Shown here: positions 44,239-52,716 of the stretch, piece after piece | How the letters are laid out: each line of letters starts with the position of its first letter | Numbering within the stretch: position 1 is the stretch's first letter | Origin: Candidatus Cryptobacteroides excrementipullorum | GTDB taxonomy: Bacteria > Bacteroidota > Bacteroidia > Bacteroidales > UBA932 | Assembly: GCA_017695065.1 (NCBI GenBank) | Contig: JADILZ010000026.1 | Span: 1 to 59,790 of the forward strand | Direction of reading: 5' to 3' | Length of the DNA stretch: 59,790 nucleotides | Translations under genes and position numbers: made by a program | The notes under the pieces: generated by a model | What the model saw: the letters and a program-made list of their open reading frames with translations, nothing else | The model's database searches: none | Told to the model about the DNA's origin: nothing

Positions 44239-44982
44239 TCATTCCCCTCCCCTGATTGCGGTAAGTTCGCTGACGCTGACAAGCTTCTTCTTGTCCCACG
44301 TTTCTTCTTTTACGACACCTATACAGCGTGCATACCAGGTTTTCATCGAGCTTTTCTCGCTCATGAACATTGACTTGACAGTCATCTGCTCCTCAACGAC
44401 AAAGCAGTCGAAAGTCCCCGCCGGAACAGTGACTGTCTCGCGACCGGAGACCCTCCTGTCCTTACAGCTCACCTTCACCTTGACGAACATCAGTTTGACT
44501 TCGGCGGAATACTCCGGCAGTTCCATCCCTTCGGAAATGTCAGCAGGAATCCCGCGACACTCTCCGGAAACGGAAGTCTGGTCAAGTACCGTCCCCATCT
44601 CCTTCATATCCTCATCTGACGCACCGCTGGCGGCAAGGGACTGCGCCACCATTTCCTTCAACGATTCCTCCATAGTGGCCGTTATGTCGGCTATAACCTC
44701 CCCGTCAACGAACCTGAACTGTATCCCGGTCGATGCAACGGTCTTGTCAGCCTGGTTTGATTCTGTCGAAACCATTGTGGCATAACCTTTTGCAAAATTC
44801 CCGGAGAATGTTGCCAGAGAGTCTTTTGTGAACGAGAGCAGTTTCCCTGAAGCATCCCTGTCCTCATACTGGAGAACTGTTCCAGCCTTAGAGGGGAAAA
44901 ACGGCTCCTGTCCCTGTACGGCTGTGACGGCATGGGCTATAAATATTGAAACGGCTGCGACCTTGAATGGGAATGATTTCAT
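44239..44982 (-). CDS. DUF3108/TapB-like secreted protein
   Basis: The 247-residue protein has a signal peptide (MKSFPFKVAAVSIFIAHAVTAVQG). The mature part begins PFFPSKAGTVLQYEDRDASGKLLSF and later has VSGRETVTVPAGTFDCFVVEEQMTVKSMFMSEKSSMKTWYARCIGVVKEETWDKKKLVSVSEL. The pattern of V-P-A-G-T-F-D-C/T-hydrophobic followed by W-Y/A-x-x-I-G-hydrophobic-V-K is that of DUF3108/TapB-like envelope proteins in Bacteroidetes. It is probably periplasmic and beta-rich. The function is unknown. Confidence 0.72.
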   Translation of the reverse strand: MKSFPFKVAAVSIFIAHAVTAVQGQEPFFPSKAGTVLQYEDRDASGKLLSFTKDSLATFSGNFAKGYATMVSTESNQADKTVASTGIQFRFVDGEVIADITATMEESLKEMVAQSLAASGASDEDMKEMGTVLDQTSVSGECRGIPADISEGMELPEYSAEVKLMFVKVKVSCKDRRVSGRETVTVPAGTFDCFVVEEQMTVKSMFMSEKSSMKTWYARCIGVVKEETWDKKKLVSVSELTAIRGGE

Positions 44983-45177
44983 AACTCAATAAGATACAAC
45001 GGTTAAAATACAAATTATAAAACAAATGCACAACAAGACTGCACGGCATGGCCGCTGCCACGTTGACCTTCGGTGTCAAATTTACGAAATTTTCTCACAT
45101 ACAGGTCTTTGCAGGCTGGAATATTTTCCATAAATTGCCTTCATTAATTTTAAACATCTTTAATAACACTGACGACT

Positions 45178-46332
45178 ATGTACAGAATGATTTTGAACGA
45201 GACCTCCTACTTCGGGGCAGGATGCCGTGAAAGCATTGCTACAGAGGCCGGACGCAGGGGGTTCAGGAAAGCTTTTTTCGTGACAGACAAGGATCTGGTG
45301 CGCTTCCATGTTGCAGACAAGGTTATCGATGTATTCGACAGGAACAATATCCCGTATGAAATATACACGGATGTGAAAGCCAACCCGACAATAGCCAATG
45401 TCCAGCACGGCGTGGAGGCCTACAAGGCATCCGGAGCCGATTTTATCGTGGCACTCGGAGGAGGGTCGGCAATCGATACTGCAAAAGGAATCGGCATCGT
45501 GGTGAACAACCCTGAATTCGCTGATGTACGCTCTCTCGAAGGCACCGCAGCCACCCGCCACAAGGCCGTCCCGACATTTGCGCTGCCGACGACGGCCGGA
45601 ACAGGTGCGGAAGTCACTATCAACTACGTGATTATCGACGAGAAGGCGAAAAAGAAAATGGTCTGCGTAGACCCGAATGACATCCCGTGCGTGGCAATCG
45701 TGGACCCTGAGCTGATGTATTCGATGCCGAAGGGCCTCACTGCGGCAACAGGGATGGACGCCCTGACCCATGCAATCGAAAGCTACATCACCCCGGGCGC
45801 CTGGGTAATGTCCGATATGATGGAGCTCAAGGCCATAGAGATGATTGCCGGAAACCTGAAAGCCGCAGTGGACGACGGCAACGACCCTGCAGCGCGAGAA
45901 GCGATGTCTCAGGCGCAGTACATCGCAGGAATGGGATTCAGCAATGTCGGACTAGGCATAGTACATTCGATGGCACACCCGCTCGGGGCACACTACGACA
46001 CTCCGCACGGGGTAGCCAACGCCCTTCTGCTGCCGTATGTGATGGAATACAATGCCCAGTCGCCAGCCGCCCCGAAATACATCAACATCGCCAAAGCCAT
46101 GGGAGCGGACACTGAAGGCATGACGGAAGAAGAAGGCGTAAAGGCCGCGGTTGATGCTGTGCGCCGTCTCTCTCTCAGCATCGGCATCCCGCAGAAGCTC
46201 CACGAAATAGGTGTCAGAGAAGAAGACCTCCATATCCTGGCCATAGACGCATTCAACGATGTCTGTACAGGCGGCAATCCAAGACCTGCCTCAGTAGAAG
46301 ATATCGAGGCGCTTTACCGCAAAGCCTTCTGA
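45178..46332 (+). CDS. fucO: Lactaldehyde reductase / iron-containing alcohol dehydrogenase
   Basis: This 384-residue group III alcohol dehydrogenase matches FucO, which reduces L-lactaldehyde to 1,2-propanediol with NADH during fucose or rhamnose fermentation. DFIVALGGGSAIDTAKGIGI is the NAD-binding turn, ALPTTAGTGAEVTINYVI the next signature, and the metal ligands are in GMDALTHAIESYI and GLGIVHSMAHPLGAHYDTPHGVANALLLP. Related enzymes act on glycerol or butanol, but length and start (MYRMILNETSYFGAG) favour FucO. It is monocistronic, with a terminator at 46493-46537. No fucose isomerase or kinase gene is near. Confidence 0.93.
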   Translation: MYRMILNETSYFGAGCRESIATEAGRRGFRKAFFVTDKDLVRFHVADKVIDVFDRNNIPYEIYTDVKANPTIANVQHGVEAYKASGADFIVALGGGSAIDTAKGIGIVVNNPEFADVRSLEGTAATRHKAVPTFALPTTAGTGAEVTINYVIIDEKAKKKMVCVDPNDIPCVAIVDPELMYSMPKGLTAATGMDALTHAIESYITPGAWVMSDMMELKAIEMIAGNLKAAVDDGNDPAAREAMSQAQYIAGMGFSNVGLGIVHSMAHPLGAHYDTPHGVANALLLPYVMEYNAQSPAAPKYINIAKAMGADTEGMTEEEGVKAAVDAVRRLSLSIGIPQKLHEIGVREEDLHILAIDAFNDVCTGGNPRPASVEDIEALYRKAF

Positions 46333-46492
46333 CCTCATAGTTTTGCAAACATATCAATTTGTCTGTTAGACGGTGTGCCATAATTGCAAACTGCTGCGTT
46401 ATTATCGGAATTCGGGCTAAGTCATTTACAACAGTAAACTCCTGTCGCCCTCATCCTCAATGCCTTGCATTTTGCTAATTCTTACACACCTT

Positions 46493-46537
46493 ATGGGGCT
46501 GCATCAAAACATTCATTTTGACACAGCCCCATTTTTT
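46493..46537 (+). terminator. Terminator downstream of fucO
   Basis: ATGGGGCTG (46493-46501) pairs with CAGCCCCAT (46524-46532), and TCAAAA with TTTTGA inside the loop. Six T residues follow (46532-46537). Confidence 0.75.
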
Positions 46538-46708
46538 ATTCGTCCGGGAACAGTATCTGTCTTCACGTTCCGTTTTATGTTCCGGTTCAGGCAAACCTGC
46601 CTTGCGGCATTCTGAAATCATCCTACCGATACCACGGTCCCGCACCTGAACCTTTTACTGGTGATCCCAATTATACCGTATTTCCGGTATAATACAAGAC
46701 ACAAAAAA

Positions 46709-46735
46709 AGCAGTTACATTTCTGTAACTGCTTTT
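46709..46735. terminator. Bidirectional terminator between fucO and tRNA-Val
   Basis: AGCAGTTACA (46709-46718) pairs with TGTAACTGCT (46723-46732) around TTTC. There is an A7 run on the left and a T run on the right, so it works in both directions, including for tRNA-Val on the minus strand. Confidence 0.8.
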
Positions 46736-46755
46736 TAATTAACCCTTTCGGATGG

Positions 46756-46830
46756 TGGGAGCAGAGGGAGTCGAACCCCCGACCCTCTGCTTGTAAGGCA
46801 GACGCTCTGAACCAACTGAGCTATGCTCCC
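46756..46830 (-). tRNA. tRNA-Val (anticodon TAC)
   Basis: On the minus strand the 75-base gene begins GGGAGCA and ends TGCTCCC plus discriminator A. The anticodon stem is TCTGC/GCAGA with loop CTTACAA (anticodon TAC, reads GTA), and the T arm is GGGGG-TTCGACT-CCCTC with one mismatch. CCA is not encoded. Confidence 0.95.
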
Positions 46831-46849
46831 GTTTTTCAAATTGGGATTG

Positions 46850-46880
46850 CAAAGGTAGAAAACATTTTTTATTCTGCAAA
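46850..46880 (-). promoter_or_regulatory. Promoter of tRNA-Val
   Basis: On the minus strand TTTG (46877-46880), 19 bases, then TACCTTTG (46850-46857): a perfect Bacteroidetes promoter 20 bases upstream of the tRNA. Confidence 0.8.
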
Positions 46881-46998
46881 TTTTATTTCACTTTTTCTGT
46901 AGTTTTTTTTGACTATCCGCAAAAACATCCCTAAAATAAGGAGCAGGCTCTTGCGACAGGTCCCCCGGCGAGGGGGAAGGAAGGGGTCGCCAGACCTT

Positions 46999-48195
46999 TC
47001 AGATGATATCGGATATGATGCTGTCCGAAATGAAAAAACAGGATTCCGGAATGCGAAGGAAGCCAGGCTCGGAAGACCTGACAAGGAATCCACGGTCAAG
47101 CATGGTCTCCATCCTTGCCCTGTCGGCATGTCGGGCCAGGAACTTTTCATCTACTCCCCTGTCGGTACGGAGTCCCAGCATTATCCTCTCAATGGCCACC
47201 TGAGCCGAAGAAAGAGTCTCGCTGCCGGAAACAGGACAGGCAGCATTGCCGCCGTCTCCGGAATACCTCGTCATATAGCACCGCAGGTCCGGACTGTTCC
47301 AGCTGCGTACATATACAGGCTCCGGTACTCCCTCTCCGGAAGAAGCCACGTCCGTAATCCTGAGCGAATGTGCCCCCGGGCCCAATCCTGCATACGGCAC
47401 ATGACGCCAGTAGGCGCTGTTATGTACGGCCTCAAAGCCCGGTAGCGCGAAATTGGAAATCTCATAGTGATGGTACCCCGCGGAACCGAGCACCGAACAG
47501 AGGATATCATACTGTTCCCTGCACAATGACTCCGGAGCCTCGGCGTATTTTCCCGTCCTGACCATTCCGGCCAGAGCACTGCCCGGCTCCACGGAAAGCT
47601 GGTATGCGGATATGTGCTGCACCCCGAGACCGGCAGCCTTCTCCACAGTCCTTCTCCACAGCCCGCTGTCAAGATGTGATATGCCGAAGATAAGATCGAT
47701 GGAAATGTTCGTGACCCCGGCCTCCCTGATAATCCGGAGGGCATTTTCCGCCCCGGCCCCGTCATGTCTCCGGTTCATCCACCTGAGAATCCCGTCGTCA
47801 AATGACTGCACCCCCATGCTTATCCTGTTCACCCCCGCCCTTCCAAGAGCCTCGACGAACCCGCGCCCCTTCATGACGATATCCTCCGGATTTACCTCCA
47901 CAGTAAATTCCCTGAAGGGCGGGCCGCCAGCTCCGGAACACAAAAAATCCTGATATCCAGACAGCCGGACAGCCGCATGGGCTACCTTGGAAAACACTTC
48001 GGGCGGCAAGACGGACGGAGTGCCGCCACCGACATAAAGAGTCTCGCCATGATACGGGAACTCATCCCTGCGGGCTTCCATCTCCATGCACAAAGCGTCG
48101 GCATAGGAATCAAAACAATCACCTACCGCAATCTCCGAATAGAAATCGCAGTAGGTGCAAAAACTCCCGCAAAATGGAATATGTATATATACCAC
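46999..48195 (-). CDS. hemW: Radical SAM heme chaperone HemW
   Basis: HemW (formerly misnamed as a coproporphyrinogen III oxidase) binds heme and delivers it to respiratory enzymes. The 398-residue protein opens MVYIHIPFCGSFCTYCDFYSE with the CxxxCxxC iron-sulfur motif and continues with TLYVGGGTPSVL, TVEVNPEDIV, GVNRISMGVQSFDDGILRWMNR, SIDLIFGI and a C-terminal winged-helix-like region (MLGLRTDRGVDEKFLARH). The start is GTG at 48195, one base after the stop of the upstream coiled-coil gene, so translation is coupled. Confidence 0.93.
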   Translation of the reverse strand: MVYIHIPFCGSFCTYCDFYSEIAVGDCFDSYADALCMEMEARRDEFPYHGETLYVGGGTPSVLPPEVFSKVAHAAVRLSGYQDFLCSGAGGPPFREFTVEVNPEDIVMKGRGFVEALGRAGVNRISMGVQSFDDGILRWMNRRHDGAGAENALRIIREAGVTNISIDLIFGISHLDSGLWRRTVEKAAGLGVQHISAYQLSVEPGSALAGMVRTGKYAEAPESLCREQYDILCSVLGSAGYHHYEISNFALPGFEAVHNSAYWRHVPYAGLGPGAHSLRITDVASSGEGVPEPVYVRSWNSPDLRCYMTRYSGDGGNAACPVSGSETLSSAQVAIERIMLGLRTDRGVDEKFLARHADRARMETMLDRGFLVRSSEPGFLRIPESCFFISDSIISDII

Positions 48196-48196
48196 C

Positions 48197-49096
48197 TTAT
48201 CTGAGCATCAGTTCAGCTGACCCGAGCATGGAATTTTCCGTATATACCTCGACGGTATAGATACCACGCACAAACTCAGGGATGTCATTGAGATAGATAC
48301 TCATCTCCACTTCCTTGCCCTGATAGTCAACCTCACGAGAAGCCGAACTGATAAGCGGCTCACCATTGAACTGGAAAGTGCGCTGCTCCTCATTGGTAAG
48401 CAGTATCCCGTCCGGTCCCTTCACCCTGATATATACACGTACAGGACCTTTCGGAGCCAACTCGTTCTCTACAAGGCTCAGCGAGGTCATCAGCCTCACC
48501 ACCCTGCTGCTGCGGTCCGTGACCTTGTTGGAACTGTTGTACCCGACAAGGGTTATACCGCGTCCCTTCATCTGGGCCCCGATAGCCACCTGGTCGGACA
48601 GGCTCTCGACTGTCTTGCTGAGCTGCTCAGACTGGCGTCTGCTCTCCGCCGCCTCCCGGCGTGCTGCCGCCGCATCAGCTGTCAGCTTCTGGTTCAATGT
48701 GTTGAGTGAATCTATCTGCACGATATAGCTTCTCATTATGCTTCTGAGCGTACCGAGTTCCTTTTCGTACTGGCGGATTTTCGCCCTGTTGGTGGCATCG
48801 GTCTTCTTTATCCTCTCGATCAGCTGGGAAACCTCCTCGCGTGACGAATCGAGCTGGGAATTTATAGTCTCGTAATCGGATGAAAGCGATGCATAGTCAT
48901 TCTGCAGGGCTATCATCTGGGCCGTAAGGTCCTCCTTCTCCACTTTCAGGTCATTTACCAGAGAAGTCCTCTCATACCATATATATGCCAATGCCGCAGC
49001 AAGAATCACCGCCACCGCGATCATCGCATACATGATGTTCTTCAATTTGCCCTCTTGAGGGTTCCTCGCAGCCCCTCTTGGATCCTGTCCTTCCAT
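48197..49096 (-). CDS. Membrane-anchored coiled-coil protein, hypothetical
   Basis: The 299-residue protein starts at ATG 49096; an extra N-terminal TTG frame is unlikely. A short acidic cytoplasmic tail (residues 1-17) is followed by one membrane helix (IMYAMIAVAVILAAALAYIWY, about 18-38) and a long coiled coil (about 45-160, KVEKEDLTAQMIALQNDYASL and later heptads). The C-terminal 130 residues are a beta-rich domain (ITLVGYNSSNKVT; GPVRVYIRVKGPDGILLTNE; GIYTVEVYTENSMLGSAELMLR). This architecture recurs in Bacteroidales. It is co-transcribed with hemW. The role is unknown; an envelope-spanning scaffold is possible. Confidence 0.75.
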   Translation of the reverse strand: MEGQDPRGAARNPQEGKLKNIMYAMIAVAVILAAALAYIWYERTSLVNDLKVEKEDLTAQMIALQNDYASLSSDYETINSQLDSSREEVSQLIERIKKTDATNRAKIRQYEKELGTLRSIMRSYIVQIDSLNTLNQKLTADAAAARREAAESRRQSEQLSKTVESLSDQVAIGAQMKGRGITLVGYNSSNKVTDRSSRVVRLMTSLSLVENELAPKGPVRVYIRVKGPDGILLTNEEQRTFQFNGEPLISSASREVDYQGKEVEMSIYLNDIPEFVRGIYTVEVYTENSMLGSAELMLR

Positions 49097-49129
49097 AATT
49101 TCCAAAGTTTAAATTAATGACAATTTACA

Positions 49130-49137
49130 AATATACG
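49130..49137 (-). promoter_or_regulatory. -7 element of the coiled-coil/hemW operon
   Basis: TATATTTG on the minus strand, 33 bases before the ATG at 49096. The -33 box is not clear. Confidence 0.45.
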
Positions 49138-49209
49138 AAAACAAATCATATTGCCGTCCTACTCGATTCAATATTTTCTGAAAGAGTATGGATTTTACAA
49201 TAAAAAGCA

Positions 49210-49217
49210 TATATTTG
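49210..49217 (+). promoter_or_regulatory. -7 element of the small outer-membrane protein genes
   Basis: TATATTTG lies 44 bases before the ATG at 49262. The -33 box is weak. Confidence 0.45.
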
Positions 49218-49261
49218 TACAGAAGTGTGCAGAAACATGAACTTATAATATCATTGTCATT

Positions 49262-49720
49262 ATGAAAAAGATTTTAGCAATAGCAGTCCTGGCACTAGGC
49301 ATCTCTTTTGCCGCTGCTGCACAGCCTAAGGCTATCGGACTGAGATGGGGATGGAATTTCGAGGCCAGCTACCAGCATAATGTGAACGGGGCCGATTTCG
49401 TCGAAGCTAACCTTGGAACATTCGGTTTTAACAGCTTTGACGTATCCTCAACCTACAATTTCATGATTGCCCAGCCGGCGTGGACGGCCAGAGGAGAATG
49501 GGGATTCTATGCAGGGCCCGGACTTGCCCTGGGGTTCAACAAAGGTGTCAGCATCGCAGTCCAGGGGCAGGTCGGTCTGGAATATACATTCTGGTTCCCT
49601 CTGCAGCTTGCTGTGGACCTGAAACCTCAGTTCGGCCTTTATGCGAACCATGGTGCGTCTTTCTTCACTGAAGGCCTTTACGGATTTGTACCGTCATTAT
49701 CAGTAAGATACAGATTCTGA
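49262..49720 (+). CDS. Small beta-barrel outer membrane protein, sister 1
   Basis: The 152-residue protein has a signal peptide (MKKILAIAVLALGISFAAAA, then QPKAIGL). The mature part has alternating strands (WNFEASYQHNV, DFVEANLGTFG, GEWGFYAGPGLALGF, VGLEYTFWFPLQLAVDLKP) and ends SVRYRF, the terminal Phe needed for outer-membrane insertion. It shares long segments with the next gene (GLEYTFWFPLQL, AGPGL, QPK/RA-x-GLR). It probably forms a small 6-8-stranded barrel. The function is unknown. The next gene begins 25 bases later. Confidence 0.75.
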   Translation: MKKILAIAVLALGISFAAAAQPKAIGLRWGWNFEASYQHNVNGADFVEANLGTFGFNSFDVSSTYNFMIAQPAWTARGEWGFYAGPGLALGFNKGVSIAVQGQVGLEYTFWFPLQLAVDLKPQFGLYANHGASFFTEGLYGFVPSLSVRYRF

Positions 49721-49745
49721 CATAATTTTCAGAAATTACAAGGAA

Positions 49746-50315
49746 ATGAAGAAAATCATAGCTTTGGCAGCAGCTTTGATCAGCTGCTGCCTTTATTTGA
49801 CCGCAGAAGCGCAGCCCAGGGCTGCAGGTCTCCGCATCGGGGCCACAGGATTCGATGCATCGTACCAGCACTCTATCGGAAACAACTTCGTGGAAGCAGA
49901 AGCAGGACTTGCCTTCGGGCCGATTACCCCGGGATTCAAGGCCACAGCATTGTACAACTTCGTGTTCGCCCGCCCGGCATGGACAGACCGGGGATCATGG
50001 GGACTTTATGCCGGACCTGGACTCTCCCTCGGTTATGTCTCTGACCGGCTGACCTATACAATGCTTATCAGCAATGAAGAAGGCATGACATACAGGCGCA
50101 GGATACACCCGGTAGAATACGGGTTCATGATGTCCGTGGCCGCACAGATAGGACTTGAATACACCTTCTGGTTCCCGCTGCAGCTGTCCGTTGACATAAG
50201 GCCGTATTTCGGTTTCCACGTGAACGGAAATGCGCACTACAGTTCCAGGGTGGGTTTCTACAACTACGGGATGATGGGATTCATCCCTACTGTTTCCGCC
50301 AGATACAGTTTCTGA
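49746..50315 (+). CDS. Small beta-barrel outer membrane protein, sister 2
   Basis: This 189-residue protein is a tandem paralogue of the preceding gene. It has a signal peptide (MKKIIALAAALISCCLYLTAEA), then AQPRAAGLRIGATGFDASYQHSI, NFVEAEAGLAFG, RGSWGLYAGPGLSLGYV, GLEYTFWFPLQLSVDIRPYFG and the final RYSF. The extra length compared with sister 1 lies mainly in a loop around residues 100-120. Both sit ahead of tandem terminators and form a two-gene unit. The function is unknown. Confidence 0.75.
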   Translation: MKKIIALAAALISCCLYLTAEAQPRAAGLRIGATGFDASYQHSIGNNFVEAEAGLAFGPITPGFKATALYNFVFARPAWTDRGSWGLYAGPGLSLGYVSDRLTYTMLISNEEGMTYRRRIHPVEYGFMMSVAAQIGLEYTFWFPLQLSVDIRPYFGFHVNGNAHYSSRVGFYNYGMMGFIPTVSARYSF

Positions 50316-50340
50316 CAGCATCATGGAATTTATATACAGA

Positions 50341-50376
50341 GGGGATAGCCTGAGCATGGCCATCCCCTTTTTTTTT
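50341..50376 (+). terminator. Terminator after the small outer-membrane protein genes
   Basis: GGGGATAGCC (50341-50350) pairs with GGCCATCCCC (50358-50367), allowing one mismatch, and nine T residues follow. Confidence 0.85.
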
Positions 50377-50458
50377 AAAAGGTGGCAAGCCTCTGGAAGA
50401 AAGACATTCCGGGATACCGCATAACCCCTTCATGGTTCACTGCCAGGCAGTTCTTCCG

Positions 50459-50482
50459 AGGGGAGATTCCCCTGTTTTTTTT
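50459..50482 (+). terminator. Second terminator upstream of ppk1
   Basis: AGGGGA (50459-50464) pairs with TCCCCT (50468-50473) around GAT; a G and then eight T residues follow. It stands 92 bases downstream of the previous terminator. Confidence 0.65.
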
Positions 50483-50610
50483 CAAAAACATATACCGGGA
50501 AGGTCCATAAAAGAATTTTTGAGAAAAATTTAGACAGCTTCTCAACAGCTTCATAAATTTGTAAAAAAATTTTACTTAATTTACAGATTGTATGTCAAGC
50601 AAATATATAT

Positions 50611-52704
50611 ATGGGTAAAAACAATCTACTGCCACCTTACCTCGAAAGGGACATAAGCTGGATGTATTTCAACAGAAGGATACTTCAGGAAGCCTGCAAG
50701 GACACAGTGCCGCTTCTTGAAAGGATGTCTTTCCTGGGAATCTATTCAAACAACCTGGACGAATTCTTCCGTGTGCGCGTCGCCTCCCTCAACAGGATAA
50801 TAGAATGGGACGGGAAATCGGCGGTCAAGGAAGCGAAGAATGCTGAAAAAATCGTAAAGCAGATATCAAAGCTCAACAGCTGTTATATCAATGATTATGA
50901 AGAAGCAGTGGAAGCCGTTTACAAAGCCTTGGCACAGAACGGGATCCACCTCATATCGGACACAGAGGCGGACAGTGACCAGCTGTCATTCATACGTTCC
51001 TATTACCGGAACAACCTGGACGGACTCATCGTCCCGGTGTGGTTCTCCGCCGTCAAGCGCCTCGACTATGAAAGCGACGAGAACATATATTTTGCGGTAA
51101 AGGCCGGAAGGCCGGGGCAGAAAATCAGGTTCGACTATGCCTATTTCGCCCTGCCTGTAAAGAACCGCGGCAGGTTCGTAAGACTTCCGGACAAGGACGG
51201 AGAAAGCTACATCATGTATATTGACGACATCGTCAGATGCTCCCTGGACGAGATTTTCATAGGTGCAGGCTACACCCATTTCGAGGCGTACGCGTTCAAG
51301 TTCACGCGCGACGCGGAGATGGAAATCGACAATGACAGGAGGAGCGGGATTCTCCAGAAAATCTCCAAAGGCATAAAAAGCAGGAAAAAAGGAGAGCCAC
51401 TCCGGTTCATCTACGACGAGAAGATGCCGGCGGACCTTCTGAAAAGGGTATTGGGCAAACTTGATCTGGAAAACAACGACTCCATCCTCAAAGGCGGAAG
51501 ATACCAGAACCACAAGGATCTGATGCAATTTCCCGACTGTGGACGCAAGGACCTGAAGTTCAATCCAATGCCACAGATAACAAGGTCTTCGCTCGATACA
51601 GGACGCAGCATCCTGGACCTCATACTTGAATCAGACCGCTTTCTCCACGTGCCATATCACAGTTTCTCGCATTTCCTGAGGCTGCTTCACGAGGCTGCCA
51701 CCGACCACAGGGTCAGAAGCATCAAGATATCACTCTACCGCCTCGCCAAGGACTCGAGGGTAGTAAAGTCCCTCATTGCCGCGGCAAGGAACGGGAAGAA
51801 AGTGACGGTGGTGATAGAACTGCTGGCACGTTTCGACGAGGAATCCAACATACAGTGGTCACAGAAGCTCCAGGAAGCAGGTGTAAAGGTGATGTACGGA
51901 GTGGAAGGGCTCAAAGTACACTCCAAGGTAGTGTTTATCGGCATGAAGCAAGGCTCGGACATAGCATGCATCAGCACCGGAAACTTCCATGAGGGGAACG
52001 CCAGGACATATACCGACTGCATCCTTATGACTGCCGCCAAAAGGATAACCGAAGATGTGGACAGGGTGTTCGAATTCATCGAGAAACCGTATATCCCGGT
52101 GACATTCAGGGAACTGCTCGTATCCCCTAACGAGATGAAGAAACGCTTCATCTCACTGATAAACGCGGAGATACGGAACCATCTTGCCGGAAAGCCTGCA
52201 TACATACGAATGAAGGTGAACCATATCACGGATCCGGTAATGGTGAAGAAGATCTATGAGGCTGCATATAAAGGTGTACCGATTGACCTCATTGTAAGAG
52301 GAAACTGCTCGCTCGTCACTGCCGGCCTGCCGGAGAACTGCCATCTGAAGATCAACGGCATAATCGACAGGTACCTGGAACATTCCCGCATATTCATCTT
52401 CGCTGCCGGAGGACAGGAAAAAGTATTCATCGGCTCAGCTGACTGGATGCCGAGGAACCTCGACAACAGGATAGAAGTGGTAACGCCTGTATATGACCCC
52501 CTTGTAAAGAAAGAGATGAAGCTTATTGTGGATTATGGGCTCAGGGACACGTCTCAGGGAAGAGTCGTGGACGGGAGCGGCAGGAACACGCCATGGAGCT
52601 GCGATTCCCCGCTCCAGACCGGATCCCAGGAAGCGCTCTACAGGCATTATTCCGATATTGAAGCCGAAGAGGCCGGTGACACAGGAAACGCAATCAACCA
52701 GTAA
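50611..52704 (+). CDS. ppk1: Polyphosphate kinase 1
   Basis: Ppk1 reversibly polymerises the gamma phosphate of ATP into polyphosphate at the inner membrane face. The 697-residue protein begins with the N domain (YLERDISWMYFNRRILQEA) and contains the H domain and two phospholipase-D-like domains. The autophosphorylated His lies in GLKVHSKVVF (about residue 436), and a second conserved His in CISTGNFHEGNARTYTDC. RSIKISLYRLAKDSRVVKSLIAAARNGKKVTVVIELLARFDEESNI is also characteristic, as is GSADWMPRNLDNRIEV. ppx follows after 12 bases. Confidence 0.97.
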   Translation: MGKNNLLPPYLERDISWMYFNRRILQEACKDTVPLLERMSFLGIYSNNLDEFFRVRVASLNRIIEWDGKSAVKEAKNAEKIVKQISKLNSCYINDYEEAVEAVYKALAQNGIHLISDTEADSDQLSFIRSYYRNNLDGLIVPVWFSAVKRLDYESDENIYFAVKAGRPGQKIRFDYAYFALPVKNRGRFVRLPDKDGESYIMYIDDIVRCSLDEIFIGAGYTHFEAYAFKFTRDAEMEIDNDRRSGILQKISKGIKSRKKGEPLRFIYDEKMPADLLKRVLGKLDLENNDSILKGGRYQNHKDLMQFPDCGRKDLKFNPMPQITRSSLDTGRSILDLILESDRFLHVPYHSFSHFLRLLHEAATDHRVRSIKISLYRLAKDSRVVKSLIAAARNGKKVTVVIELLARFDEESNIQWSQKLQEAGVKVMYGVEGLKVHSKVVFIGMKQGSDIACISTGNFHEGNARTYTDCILMTAAKRITEDVDRVFEFIEKPYIPVTFRELLVSPNEMKKRFISLINAEIRNHLAGKPAYIRMKVNHITDPVMVKKIYEAAYKGVPIDLIVRGNCSLVTAGLPENCHLKINGIIDRYLEHSRIFIFAAGGQEKVFIGSADWMPRNLDNRIEVVTPVYDPLVKKEMKLIVDYGLRDTSQGRVVDGSGRNTPWSCDSPLQTGSQEALYRHYSDIEAEEAGDTGNAINQ

Positions 52705-52716
52705 AACCTAAAGACA

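Larger units (their letters stand above)
46333..46755. other. 423-bp intergenic region with two terminators
   Basis: There is no convincing gene. It includes the fucO terminator (46493-46537) and a bidirectional terminator that also serves tRNA-Val (46709-46735). The rest is unassigned, with a short IR-like TATACCG/CGGTATA near 46673-46691. Confidence 0.65.

Noticed and set aside
46493..46532. Insertion-sequence end, because GGGGCTG plus TCAAAA resembles some IS termini
   Set aside because: The two arms are only 22 bases apart with a T run after them, which is better explained as a terminator for fucO.
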